This document shows, piece by piece, positions 54,413 through 63,235 of a stretch of 64,000 bases of DNA (positions are counted from its first letter, which is position 1; the number at the start of each line of letters is the position of its first letter). The notes under the pieces are model-generated. The model saw only the letters and a program-made list of their open reading frames with translations, ran no database searches and was not told the DNA's origin. Origin of the DNA: Polaribacter sp. Hel1_85 (GTDB lineage: Bacteria > Bacteroidota > Bacteroidia > Flavobacteriales > Flavobacteriaceae); assembly GCF_000766795.1 (NCBI RefSeq), contig NZ_JPDS01000001.1, forward strand, positions 687,001 through 751,000. The letters are read 5' to 3'. The position numbers and the translations under genes were made by a program.

Positions 54413-55423
54413 TTGAAAATTCTAGAAAACATATCATTAAAACAATACAACACCTTTGGTATTTCTGTAAATGCCAAACGTTTTATTTCTGTTGATTCAG
54501 TATATGAATTACAACAACTTTTAAAAATTGAAAAAGATATTTTTTTAATTTCTGGAGGTTCTAATATGTTGCTTACTAAAGATATTGAAAACCTAGTTGT
54601 ACATATTGATATTAAAGGAATTTCTATTGATAGAGAAAACCATAATGATATTTACTTAACTGTAAACGCTGGAGAAAATTGGCACGATTTTGTTTTATGG
54701 TGTGTTTCTGAAAATTATGGAGGAATTGAAAATTTATCTTTAATTCCTGGTAATGTTGGTACTTGTCCAATACAAAATATTGGTGCTTATGGTGTTGAAG
54801 TAAAAGATACAATTACCAAGGTTGAAGCTTTAGAAATTGAAACTGGAAAATTGGTTCAGTTTTCTAATACTGAATGTAATTTTGGATACAGAAATTCTAT
54901 CTTTAAAAATGAAAAAAAAGGAAAGTATATTATTACTTCTGTAAGTTTTCTTTTAACAAAAATTACTCATAATTTAAACTCTTCTTATGGTGCAATTGAG
55001 GCTGAATTAGCTTCAAAAAGTATTACAAACCCAAGTTTAAAAAATATTTCTGATGCTGTTATAGCTATTAGAGAATCTAAACTTCCAGATCCTAAAAAAA
55101 TTGGAAATAGCGGTAGTTTTTTTAAAAATCCTGTTATAGAAAAATCACAGTTTTTAAAACTTCAAAATAAATATCCAAAAATACCAAGTTATGTAGTTTC
55201 TAACACAGAAATTAAAGTTCCTGCTGGTTGGTTAATAGAACAAGCCGGTTTTAAAGGAAAACGTTTTGGTGATTTCGGTGTGCATGAAAAACAAGCTTTA
55301 GTTCTCGTAAATTACGGAAATGCTTCTGGGATTGAAATCTATGAACTTGCTAAGAAAATTAAAGAAACTATCTTTATAAAATTTGGTATTTCTCTAGAAA
55401 TTGAAGTGAATATTATTACATAA
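54413..55423 (+). CDS. murB: UDP-N-acetylmuramate dehydrogenase
   Basis: 336 residues, starting at a TTG (54413) immediately after the upstream stop; this gives the normal N-terminus MKILENISLKQYNTFGI. Reduces UDP-GlcNAc enolpyruvate to UDP-MurNAc with FAD and NADPH. FAD site LISGGSNMLLTKD, then LIPGNVGTCPIQNIGAYGVEV, the catalytic Ser in KIGNSGSFFKNP, and the late Glu region. Longer than the type IIb enzymes, like E. coli MurB. Confidence 0.95.
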   Translation: MKILENISLKQYNTFGISVNAKRFISVDSVYELQQLLKIEKDIFLISGGSNMLLTKDIENLVVHIDIKGISIDRENHNDIYLTVNAGENWHDFVLWCVSENYGGIENLSLIPGNVGTCPIQNIGAYGVEVKDTITKVEALEIETGKLVQFSNTECNFGYRNSIFKNEKKGKYIITSVSFLLTKITHNLNSSYGAIEAELASKSITNPSLKNISDAVIAIRESKLPDPKKIGNSGSFFKNPVIEKSQFLKLQNKYPKIPSYVVSNTEIKVPAGWLIEQAGFKGKRFGDFGVHEKQALVLVNYGNASGIEIYELAKKIKETIFIKFGISLEIEVNIIT

Positions 55424-55424
55424 A

Positions 55425-55456
55425 AAAAGACTTGTTAAACAAATAACAAGCCTTTA
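55425..55456. terminator. Terminator between convergent murB and DUF2490 genes
   Basis: AAAGACTTGTTA pairs with TAACAAGCCTTT around a short loop, with A and T flanks. Confidence 0.7.
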
Positions 55457-55479
55457 ATAGTAAGTAACAATTCAAAAAA

Positions 55480-56196
55480 TTACTTATTTTTTATCGTATA
55501 AATATATTTCAAACCAACTACATTGGTTGCTTCAGGAAAATCTACATTTAGCTCTTTTTGATATCTATAAAACACACCTATTTTACCAAAATTCTTAGTT
55601 TTATAATCTGTACCTAATGTTAATCTAAATTTATTAAACCCATTTTCTTCTCCTTCTTGAAATTTATTAAATATTTCTGCAGAGAATTTTGGATCTAGTT
55701 TCCAGTTTTTAATATTGTATTCTAAAGAAGTTTTAAAACGAATGTTTTGATTTGCATAATCTCCTTCATCATAAGAAACACCTAACTCGTTTTTATTTTG
55801 ATAACGTAATCTATAACCAATTTTAAAATCATTAATTTCATGTTTGTACATTGCATCAATCTGAAATCTAAAGTGGTTTTCATAACCCTGTATGTTTCCT
55901 TGGTTATCATTATCCCTAATATATCTAACTCCAGCACCTAGTTTAAAACCTTTAAACAACTTATAATCTGCAGTTAATTGTGTAAAATAATTATCTATTA
56001 CAGAAATATTTTCTTTTAATCTAAATTGTTCTTCTAAACCAAAACTCCATTTTTTATTTAGTTCATACTCTACACCTACTGTATTCCAAGAAGCCCAGTC
56101 AGCATCTGTTTGCGCATAATTTTTACCAGCAAACAAAATTGTAATTAATAGCATTAACTTTACTATTGATTGTTTTATCTTTTTTTTAATTTTCAT
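55480..56196 (-). CDS. DUF2490 outer-membrane-type protein
   Basis: 238 residues. Basic N-region and signal peptide ending KNYAQ. The mature part is made of amphipathic strands (WNTVGVEYELNKKWSFGLEEQFRL, KGFKLGAGVRYIRDN, KIGYRLRYQNKNE, GKIGVFYRYQKEL), ending with Tyr, as DUF2490 beta-barrels do. It is last in a run with DUF4956 and the VTC protein (gaps 29 and 2 bp), a grouping seen in other Bacteroidota; it may be the outer membrane part of that system. Confidence 0.85.
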   Translation of the reverse strand: MKIKKKIKQSIVKLMLLITILFAGKNYAQTDADWASWNTVGVEYELNKKWSFGLEEQFRLKENISVIDNYFTQLTADYKLFKGFKLGAGVRYIRDNDNQGNIQGYENHFRFQIDAMYKHEINDFKIGYRLRYQNKNELGVSYDEGDYANQNIRFKTSLEYNIKNWKLDPKFSAEIFNKFQEGEENGFNKFRLTLGTDYKTKNFGKIGVFYRYQKELNVDFPEATNVVGLKYIYTIKNK

Positions 56197-56225
56197 CTTT
56201 TTATTTGAATTTGTTAGTAAAAAAA

Positions 56226-56828
56226 TTACTTCTGTTTATAATAGAAAATAGTTACGGTTGCTATATCTTTTAAGAAATCTATATTACCTACAGTAACATC
56301 ATTTATAGTTAAACCTGTTCTATTTTCTAAATCTTCTTTTAATAAATGATAATTTTCTGGTTTTATATTATCTATGTTTTCATAGACAATAGATTTAGCA
56401 ACAACTTGCTTTAAAGACCAATATTTTTCTATCAATACAAGTACAAAAACAATGATAATATTTGCAGCAAGAATTTCTGCATAACTCATTTTTTTGTTTG
56501 CCAATGCGTTAATAATTGAAACACCAATTACAACAAATAAATAGGTCATTTCTTTAATATCTACAGGATTAGTTCTGTATCTTATAATTCCAAAAATGGC
56601 AAATAGACCTAGTGCCATTCCAATGTCCATTTCATATTTTTTAAGAGTAAAACATAAAAAGAATACGATAAGACTAATTAAATAATAGGTAAAAACATAA
56701 TCTTTTCTTTTTGAATCTGGGTAGTAAATAAATCGAATAATTACTGTTAAAAATGTAAAGTTTAAAACAAATCTAAACATCATTTTAAAAAAATCATTAT
56801 CGAATAAAGGGATATCTAAAAATTCCAT
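56226..56828 (-). CDS. DUF4956 membrane protein
   Basis: 200 residues. Membrane segments near residues 15-35, 45-62, 70-88 (MGLFAIFGIIRYRTNPV), 98-112 and 118-135, then a soluble C-terminal domain of about 65 residues (YENIDNIKPENYHLLKEDLENRTG). The FGIIRYRTNPVDIKEMTYLF stretch is the DUF4956 hallmark. DUF4956 genes commonly accompany VTC-type polyphosphate polymerase genes, as here (2-bp gap). Function unknown. Confidence 0.88.
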   Translation of the reverse strand: MEFLDIPLFDNDFFKMMFRFVLNFTFLTVIIRFIYYPDSKRKDYVFTYYLISLIVFFLCFTLKKYEMDIGMALGLFAIFGIIRYRTNPVDIKEMTYLFVVIGVSIINALANKKMSYAEILAANIIIVFVLVLIEKYWSLKQVVAKSIVYENIDNIKPENYHLLKEDLENRTGLTINDVTVGNIDFLKDIATVTIFYYKQK

Positions 56829-56830
56829 AG

Positions 56831-57580
56831 TTAAGCTATTGTGTTATTTATTTTTATTAATTTCTTTTTGAATCTATTATATTTTAAATCGTTGTAAAGA
56901 CTAATCATACCAATACAATACTTACTGATACTGTAAGGATTATTTTGAATTGATTTTAATGATTTTACTATTTTCGATTTTCTATTAAAGCGTTCTTGTT
57001 TTACTTCTATGATAACCAGGTTTTCAAATCCTTTTTCTTTATCATCTATATTGTATGAAAGGTTTAAATCTATAGTTACACGTTCTTTACATTTTAAATT
57101 AACTAGTGTTATTCTATTAAAACCATTCCATAAACTTGGAGTTAAATTGTAATCTGCATTTGTAATGTTTGAAATAAAATCTTTAGAAGAAGTTGTTAAA
57201 TCAGTTTCAAAATCTTTTACTTGAATTCTAGATTTATTTGTTTCTCCTTTACCATTTTTTTGTTTTATTTCTAGAAAACATAAATCAGACTCAATGTATT
57301 TTCTTTGTCTAATTTTAGTTCTATTATTTTTTCCATTATGATGATCATTATAAAATTTGTTCTCTTCTGTATCAAAATATAATGATGAATAACTCATAAT
57401 TCTATCATCATTTATTTGTAAAACTTTATAATTTTCTTTTATGTTTTCTAAAATAAAACCCAACTGAGATTTATTAATAACAAACTTTGTATCTGTTCTT
57501 TTCATTAAAGAAACACTGTTCATTTCATTTAAAGAAATTGGAGCGTATTCCTCAATTATATTTTCAATATTTTCTGGCAT
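56831..57580 (-). CDS. VTC-domain (polyphosphate polymerase-like) protein
   Basis: 249 residues. A TTM/CYTH-type tunnel fold: MKRTDTKFVINKSQLG (basic strand), YSSLYFDTEENKFYNDHHNGK, NRTKIRQRKYIESDLCFLEIKQK and LVIIEVKQERFNRKSKIVKSL. The Arg/Lys and Glu residues lining the strands match the yeast Vtc4 catalytic domain, which makes polyphosphate from ATP. It is cytoplasmic, since no signal is seen. Its real product in bacteria with CotH, DUF4956 and DUF2490 partners is not established. Confidence 0.85.
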   Translation of the reverse strand: MPENIENIIEEYAPISLNEMNSVSLMKRTDTKFVINKSQLGFILENIKENYKVLQINDDRIMSYSSLYFDTEENKFYNDHHNGKNNRTKIRQRKYIESDLCFLEIKQKNGKGETNKSRIQVKDFETDLTTSSKDFISNITNADYNLTPSLWNGFNRITLVNLKCKERVTIDLNLSYNIDDKEKGFENLVIIEVKQERFNRKSKIVKSLKSIQNNPYSISKYCIGMISLYNDLKYNRFKKKLIKINNTIA

Positions 57581-57682
57581 ATACTATTTCTTTAAAACTT
57601 AAATTATTCTTATTCTATTTCTTTAAGTTTAGATGTTGTTATCTAAAATAACTTGTGCTTGTTTTGTTAAAGAAATCACAAT

Positions 57683-57713
57683 AAAAAAACCTCATCATAT
57701 TAATGATGAGGCT
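57683..57713 (-). terminator. Terminator after the SCO gene
   Basis: CCTCATCAT (57690-57698) pairs with ATGATGAGG (57703-57711). On the minus strand a T run follows (57689-57683). Confidence 0.82.
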
Positions 57714-57738
57714 ATGAAAAATAATATTCCCCCAAATA

Positions 57739-58413
57739 TTACATCTCTATTTTTAATGTTTTAATATCTGCAATTAATTGCTTTACAGAATTCTTATTTA
57801 AACCATTGTAAATTCCTCTTATATACTTGTTTTTATCAATTAAGATAAAATTTTCTGTATGTAAAAAATCATCAATTCCTTTTGGTTCTCCTAAATCTTC
57901 TTCAACAAAATAAGACATTCTACCTAAATCATAAATTTCTTTTTTGTCTCCAGTTACTAGATGCCAATTCTTATTGATATTGTGCTCTAAAGCATATTTT
58001 TTTAACTGTGAAACAGCATCTTTTTTTGGTGTTACAGAATGCGAAATAATTAATATTTCATCATCATCTTTATAAGCTTCTTGAACTAAAGACATATTAT
58101 TAGTCATTTTTAAGCAAATTCCAGGACAAGTTGTAAAGAAAAAATCTGCAACATAAATCTTACCTTTAAATGTTTTCTGAGTAATAATTTTTCCATTTTG
58201 ATTTGTTAAACTAAAATCTGGAATTTTATGAAAAGACTTTAATTTACCGCTTTTAGAAGCCAACCACTTTGGTGTAAAAGATGCTTCATTATAATATGGT
58301 AAAACATCTATTTTACTTTGAATTTCTTTGTTATTTATTTTCTTACAACTAAGAAATTGCAAAATAACCAATACCAAAAAACTATATTTTTTTATTTTCT
58401 TCAATTTTTTCAT
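57739..58413 (-). CDS. SCO family copper-binding lipoprotein
   Basis: 224 residues. N-terminal signal with a lipobox-like FLSC (KKLKKIKKYSFLVLVILQFLSC). The thioredoxin-like domain has the copper/redox motif CPGIC in FFFTTCPGICLKM (CxxxC) and the distal His in DDFLHTENFILIDK. SCO proteins help assemble the Cu-A site of cytochrome oxidase or act as thiol reductases. The start overlaps the end of the upstream gene by 32 bp. In this cluster it follows the YwqK-like and YHYH genes. Confidence 0.88.
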   Translation of the reverse strand: MKKLKKIKKYSFLVLVILQFLSCKKINNKEIQSKIDVLPYYNEASFTPKWLASKSGKLKSFHKIPDFSLTNQNGKIITQKTFKGKIYVADFFFTTCPGICLKMTNNMSLVQEAYKDDDEILIISHSVTPKKDAVSQLKKYALEHNINKNWHLVTGDKKEIYDLGRMSYFVEEDLGEPKGIDDFLHTENFILIDKNKYIRGIYNGLNKNSVKQLIADIKTLKIEM

Positions 58414-58993
58414 CTTTTAGTTGGTAACACAATTTTGCACGTCTCATACCAAAAATTCTACCATTTTTCGCTTCATAATTCACATATATCTTTCCGTTTT
58501 CTAACCAAGCTCTTTGTAAACCATTTTCTCTACCATTCAATAAATTTCTTTCTTTAGACAAGATTCCATTTCGATACCATTGTTGTTCTACACCCTCTTT
58601 TTTTCCTCTAGTATAATTAACTTCAGATGCCAAAACACCGTTTATCCACCAAGCTTTATAACTTCCTACTAAAACATTTTGTTTATAATGAGAAGTCATC
58701 TTTAAATTTCCGTTTTTAAACCAAACTTTAAAAACCCCATGTTTTTTTCCATTTAAAAAACCTGTTCTCTCTTTTATAGAATCGTTTGAATGATATTTAA
58801 CAGAAAAACCATTATAAAGTTTATTTTTATAATACCACTTGCCTTCATTTCCATTTAAAACTAAGCTATCTTTATGTATAATATTACTATTATCAATAGT
58901 TATAGTTTTCTTAGCAATTATAATTTTATTATTGGTTGTAGTATTACAACCAATAATAAAAAATAATATTAAAAATAGTTTTGTTAACTTCAT
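58382..58993 (-). CDS. MORN/YwqK-repeat lipoprotein
   Basis: 203 residues from ATG 58993 (MKLTKLFLILFFIIGC, lipid Cys 16); the longer frame would run into the upstream gene. The mature part is a series of about six 22-residue repeats of the type G-x-W-x-x-W/Y-x-N-G-x-L-x-x-x-x-x-Y (GKWYYKNKLYNGFS, GVFKVWFKNGNLKMTSHY, GSYKAWWINGVLASEVNY, GVEQQWYRNGILSKE). These are labelled YwqK antitoxin-like but are really MORN-like surface repeats. It starts 1 bp after the YHYH stop. Confidence 0.85.
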   Translation of the reverse strand: MKLTKLFLILFFIIGCNTTTNNKIIIAKKTITIDNSNIIHKDSLVLNGNEGKWYYKNKLYNGFSVKYHSNDSIKERTGFLNGKKHGVFKVWFKNGNLKMTSHYKQNVLVGSYKAWWINGVLASEVNYTRGKKEGVEQQWYRNGILSKERNLLNGRENGLQRAWLENGKIYVNYEAKNGRIFGMRRAKLCYQLKDEKIEENKKI

Positions 58994-58994
58994 A

Positions 58995-59735
58995 TTAATA
59001 ACCTTGATAAGGGCCTTCAAAAGCAATATAAGACCCAGTTGTAGAATACAATTCGTTTATGATGTGATAATGATATTCACTAATACCTGCTGTATGTTGA
59101 GTGGTTGAAGTGTGTCCTCCTGAAGTATCTAAATCAGTTGGGTAAGATCCTGTAGAATTACATTTTCTTCCATATAAAAACACACCATCTAATAATATAC
59201 CTACTAAATTTTCATCATCATCTGTAAATGCTTTTGGTTCTAAGTGATAATGATACACTCCTGGACCAATGTGAGCACCTGTCCAATCTAAACTTCCTGC
59301 AGCTTGGTCTAAAGCTCCATTTCCTTCTTGGTCATTAAATATTGATGCACCACTTACAGCAATACCTATAGTATTTAATTCTGTACTTACAGTATTTCCA
59401 TCTAAATTTGGAGTTGCATCTACTGTAATTGTAACTGCATTATTATTACTAGACATAATTGATGGTGTAGTATTAACATCAGATTCTTGAATATAACCAC
59501 TATTACCTTCACCCCAATAAACTGTGTCATGGTTTGGTAAACCTGTCGTTTCTATAGTTACAGTTGTACCATTATTAGATAAATAAATATCTGTTTCGTC
59601 TGTATTAAATTCTGCATATGCTGTATGTAATTCTGTTACAATTTCATCTTCTATTTCTGCTTCTGAATTACAAGAAATTATAACAGAAAAAAGGATTGCT
59701 AAAAGTGCTGTGGTTTTAATAAATTGGTTTTTCAT
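58995..59735 (-). CDS. YHYH domain lipoprotein
   Basis: 246 residues. Lipoprotein signal (LAILFSVIISC, Cys at about 22). The C-terminal half carries the YHYH domain: GVYHYHLEPKAFTDDD, GILLDGVFLYGRK, and EYHYHIINELYSTTGSY. The twin YHYH motifs suggest a metal site. The middle (WTGAHIGPG, LDQAAGSLDWTG) is also typical. Function unknown. It belongs to the minus-strand cluster with CotH and SCO. Confidence 0.87.
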   Translation of the reverse strand: MKNQFIKTTALLAILFSVIISCNSEAEIEDEIVTELHTAYAEFNTDETDIYLSNNGTTVTIETTGLPNHDTVYWGEGNSGYIQESDVNTTPSIMSSNNNAVTITVDATPNLDGNTVSTELNTIGIAVSGASIFNDQEGNGALDQAAGSLDWTGAHIGPGVYHYHLEPKAFTDDDENLVGILLDGVFLYGRKCNSTGSYPTDLDTSGGHTSTTQHTAGISEYHYHIINELYSTTGSYIAFEGPYQGY

Positions 59736-59806
59736 TTAATTGGTTTAATGGTGTTTATATAATATTAGATGCCAACTATAAAAAAAACTTGTGTTTCATT
59801 TATTTA

Positions 59807-59842
59807 AAATAAAAAAAGCTCCGCGATTTCTCACGAAGCTAA
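59807..59842 (-). terminator. Terminator after the CotH gene
   Basis: On the minus strand AGCTTCG pairs with CGCGGAGCT (small bulge), followed by seven T residues. It separates CotH from the YHYH gene, so they are not in one simple operon. Confidence 0.7.
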
Positions 59843-59870
59843 TAATTAACCAAACCAAATTTTAATATTT

Positions 59871-61289
59871 TTAATTCAAATAAGCATCAACTGCATTTTT
59901 TCTTGATGTTGCATGGCTTTTTAGAGTGCTAACTGCAGATTGAAAACTTGAACTAGAATTTAAAAAAGTATATCCAGAAACTTCTGATGTTGCAAACTCT
60001 TCAATTAAAGCAGCATAACTAGTATACAATTCTTGAATTGTAGTTTCATTAAATGCGTCATTAATAACTTCTTCTAAATAAGCATCGTATTTTTCTTTAT
60101 AAACATCATCTTGATACATATAACCTATTAGAGGCCATTGAGAAGAACTCAATCCAGAGAAATTTAAAGATAATGCCCCTCCCATTTTACCTGTTTGTAA
60201 AGCTTCATTATTATCCCAAGGAATCCATGTTAATTTATTAGTATCTGGATTATTATATAAAAAATAATTATGTGTCATTCTTCCATAAGTATCCCAGTTT
60301 TGAACAATACCATTTACTGCTAAATACTTTAAAAATACTTCTGTATCAAAAATAGCATCTAAATTTGCTCTCCAAGTTGCAGGATCTGTAGTTCTAGAAC
60401 CATCATTTATTATAGATAATAAGCTTTGAACATCTGTAAAATCTGCGTCATCTTCATTGTTCTTTTTTACATATTCATCTTCATCAAAAGTTCCACTTGC
60501 AAAAGAGGCAGCATCTCCATCTGGTTTATATAAATTACCTTCATCCGAAGAAAATTGTGTTTCAGTAACTGTATCATCTACTTCTTCAACTAAAGTATAC
60601 AATCCAAAATATTGTGGTCCATCTCCATGATCTACATAAAGTGTGTAAAAAGCAGTATGTGAAGCAGCTAAACCTGCATTTCTAAACACATCTGTTGCTA
60701 CTTTTTCTCTTAACATAGAACTATCATCATAATTATTTTTAAGACTTAATTTTTTAAACCCGTAAAAACGTTGATTGTTTATTTGAGGATAATCATCTTC
60801 AAATTCATCAAAATCTAATTTAAATGATAGTTTTAAAATACCTGATTGCCAACTAGATTGTAAACTAGAATTACCTTTAAAACGTAACCCTACTTTATAC
60901 CATTCTATACCTTCATAAAAAACTTGTCCTGGAACAAAAATTGGATCTTCATCAGAAAAAGTTGATCCTCCTCCTGGTCCACTTCCAACTCCAAATGTTC
61001 CATAAAGACTTGTCATATCATCTAACATGTTTTGCCAGTTTTCTTCAGAAATAACAAAATCTAATCTTTTTACTGTATTGTCTTCAAAAACTTCATCAAA
61101 ATTTGGATCTGCACTTTTACTATGTGTAGCATCAGTCCAATCTATAGGATCAAAATCTGTATCATCAACAACTACAACAATTTCTTCTTCCTCTTCTTCT
61201 TCTTCAATTTCTGTAGCAGCTTTACTTGAACAAGAAAAAATGATTAATAATATAAATATATATGGAATTAAGTCTTTAAAGTATTTCAT
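59871..61289 (-). CDS. CotH kinase family lipoprotein
   Basis: 472 residues. Lipoprotein signal ending IFSC, then an acidic run (EEEEEEEIVVVVDD) as spacer. The CotH domain shows LDFVISEENWQNML, VGLRFKGNSSLQSSW, FYGFKKLSLKNNYDDSSMLRE, YTLVEEVDD and the active-site-like IPWDNNEAL. CotH proteins are atypical kinases that phosphorylate secreted proteins (shown for spore coat proteins). Being surface-anchored, it probably modifies extracellular proteins; its substrate is not known. The EF-hand protein upstream is a possible partner. Confidence 0.9.
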   Translation of the reverse strand: MKYFKDLIPYIFILLIIFSCSSKAATEIEEEEEEEEIVVVVDDTDFDPIDWTDATHSKSADPNFDEVFEDNTVKRLDFVISEENWQNMLDDMTSLYGTFGVGSGPGGGSTFSDEDPIFVPGQVFYEGIEWYKVGLRFKGNSSLQSSWQSGILKLSFKLDFDEFEDDYPQINNQRFYGFKKLSLKNNYDDSSMLREKVATDVFRNAGLAASHTAFYTLYVDHGDGPQYFGLYTLVEEVDDTVTETQFSSDEGNLYKPDGDAASFASGTFDEDEYVKKNNEDDADFTDVQSLLSIINDGSRTTDPATWRANLDAIFDTEVFLKYLAVNGIVQNWDTYGRMTHNYFLYNNPDTNKLTWIPWDNNEALQTGKMGGALSLNFSGLSSSQWPLIGYMYQDDVYKEKYDAYLEEVINDAFNETTIQELYTSYAALIEEFATSEVSGYTFLNSSSSFQSAVSTLKSHATSRKNAVDAYLN

Positions 61290-61320
61290 GATTTTTTTGT
61301 TTAAATTGATTTTAATATTT

Positions 61321-61614
61321 TTAATTTCTAGGTCTTTCTCTTCTCTCTGGTTTTGGAGCGTTCTTTAATTCTTTTTTTGATAAAAAACCATCTTCATTTA
61401 TATCTATCTTTTTAAAATCATTTTTTAAAGGTCCTTTTGCTTCTTTTAAAGAAATTTTACCATCTTCATCTGTATCTAAATCTTTTATAATTTGTTTTAC
61501 TGATGGTGGTCCTTTTGGCCTATCTTCTCTACTCCCTTGTTGAGCTAAAGCAGAAACTGATGTTATTAATGATAATCCTAAAACCACTAAAATTTTATTT
61601 GCTGATTTTTTCAT
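61321..61614 (-). CDS. Secreted EF-hand protein
   Basis: 97 residues. Signal peptide MKKSANKILVVLGLSLITSVSALAQ. Two canonical EF-hand loops follow: DTDEDGKISLKE and DINEDGFLSKKE, each with acidic ligands at 1, 3, 5 and 12, joined by a short helix. The ends are Pro/Arg/Lys-rich. Likely binds calcium in the periplasm or at the surface. It lies 31 bp upstream of CotH on the same strand, probably one operon. Confidence 0.88.
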   Translation of the reverse strand: MKKSANKILVVLGLSLITSVSALAQQGSREDRPKGPPSVKQIIKDLDTDEDGKISLKEAKGPLKNDFKKIDINEDGFLSKKELKNAPKPERRERPRN

Positions 61615-61922
61615 TTTTAAATCTTTTAATTAAGTTATAGAAATTTAGATGCTTCTCTATTTAAAAACTTGCGCACGTTAACTTTACTTTAACAAAAAAA
61701 ATGAAATTAAGTTTAAAGAGTGTTTTTATTAAGACTAATCAGTTATTATTAAATGAATAGAGAATTAAAAGTAATAAGAACAAATACAGAAAGTTACTGT
61801 CTAATTTTTAAAAATGAATATGAAAAAATTAGTAAGCTGTAAAAAAAAGAACATAAAAAAAGGCAGTAATTTAAAATTACTGCCTTTATAAATAAATTTT
61901 GTACGTTTAAAACGCATATATT
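61615..61922. other. Intergenic region with one terminator
   Basis: Terminator of the FKBP gene at 61856-61887; the rest, upstream of the EF-hand gene, is AT-rich and shows no clear promoter box. Confidence 0.55.
61856..61887 (-). terminator. Terminator after the FKBP gene
   Basis: AAAGGCAGTAATT pairs with AATTACTGCCTTT, with the T run on the minus strand formed by the A run before 61860. Confidence 0.85.
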
Positions 61923-62775
61923 TTAATTAATATCAGGATTTAAATAATCTGGAAGATTAGGGTTATCAGTATCACTGAAATCATTTGTAGGATCTCCATC
62001 TTTATCTGTATCTTCTTTTATAGATGGTTTACCATCATTATCATGATCTGTATTTTCAACTAAATCTAATAATTCAACTTCAAAAACTAGAGTTTTATCA
62101 AACAAAGCATTTAAAGTTTGACCAAGTTGATAATTTATGGATGAATACCCTAAACCACTTGGAATAAAAAGGTATCCTTTTCCTGTATTATTATAAGTTA
62201 TAGGTCCATTATTTGTTATATTTTCTCCACTTTTAAAAAAAGGAAAACCTTTAATCCAACCTTTTATTGGAGAAGGAGCTTGGCCTGATAAACCATAGGT
62301 TGGTGCTAAACTCCACCATGTTTGATCGGCACTGTCAAATAAATTATTATCATAATCAATTGTATTACCTAACAATTGAACACCTTTTCTGTTTACAAAA
62401 ATTGAATCCATTTCTGTAGGATTACTTTTCCTTTCGATTGGATTATTTTTATCTTTAAAATCAGGAATTCCTATTTCTGTAATATAAACATATAACTTAT
62501 TAACTATTTCATTTTCGGTAACATCTATAATTTTCATCTTATCCGTTTCTGAATACATAGATGGTTGTCCAGCATCAATTAGTTTTAAAGAACCTTTACT
62601 AGAATCATAATAATGAGTTTTAAAAAAAATGCACTATCGAGTCACTTTCAGAAGTAGCTAAAGCTAAATAGTCTACATCTTCATAAGGATTAGTTAAAGT
62701 ATTTCCATCATCTCCACAAGAATACAAAGCAATACTTAAAACAATAAGTCCAAAAATATTTTTTATTTTATTCAT
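61923..62775 (-). pseudogene. FKBP-type peptidyl-prolyl isomerase lipoprotein, frameshifted
   Basis: The start is ATG 62775 (MNKIKNIFGLIVLSIALYSCGDD; lipid Cys about 20). The frame is lost in an 8-base A/T tract at 62622-62629: as read it stops at VHFF, while the next frame continues KTHYYDSSKGSLKLIDAGQP and runs to 61923. The FKBP core is visible as SADQTWWSLAPTYGLSGQ, IKGWIKGFPFFKSGE and GYLFIPSGLGYSS, followed by FEVELLDLVENTDHDNDG and an acidic, calcium-loop-like tail. One fewer base restores about 283 residues. Sequencing error and real mutation are both possible. Confidence 0.8.
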
Positions 62776-62854
62776 TTAATCTTAAAATTTGAGCACGCAA
62801 TTTACCAATTTTATACCTTTGTAAAAAGACAAACGTTATATTTTAACTATTTTT

Positions 62855-63235
62855 ATGAGAATTGATAAATATTTGTGGTGTATTCGTATTTTTAAAACAA
62901 GAAGTATTGCTACTATAGCTTGTAAAAAAGGACAAGTTAAGATAGACGGTAAAAGTTTAAAACCTTCTAAAGAAGTTTTTGGTGATGAGTTAGTTATAGT
63001 TAGAAAAAATCAAATCAATTATCAAATAAAAGTTTTAGATTTACCAGAAAGTAGACTTGGTGCAAAATTAGTAGACCTGTATAGAAAAGATGTTACACCA
63101 AAAGAGGAATTTGAAAAAACGGATTTATTAAAATTTGCTAAAGATTATTATAGAAAAAAAGGAACCGGTAGACCTACTAAAAAAGATAGAAGAGATATTG
63201 ATAATTATCAAGACGATACAACAGAAGAAATATGA
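62855..63235 (+). CDS. S4-domain RNA-binding protein (Hsp15-like)
   Basis: 126 residues. The S4 domain is MRIDKYLWCIRIFKTRSIATIACKKGQVKIDG. The C-terminal part is basic and ends RRDIDNYQDDTTEEI. Hsp15 rescues 50S subunits carrying nascent chains; flavobacterial members are assumed to act similarly. Its last 4 bases overlap the start of the phosphoribosyltransferase (ATGA at 63232). Confidence 0.9.
   Translation: MRIDKYLWCIRIFKTRSIATIACKKGQVKIDGKSLKPSKEVFGDELVIVRKNQINYQIKVLDLPESRLGAKLVDLYRKDVTPKEEFEKTDLLKFAKDYYRKKGTGRPTKKDRRDIDNYQDDTTEEI

Noticed and set aside
58382..58993. YwqK-type antitoxin of a toxin-antitoxin pair
   Set aside because: The protein is a secreted MORN-like repeat lipoprotein with no toxin gene next to it; the antitoxin label is historical.
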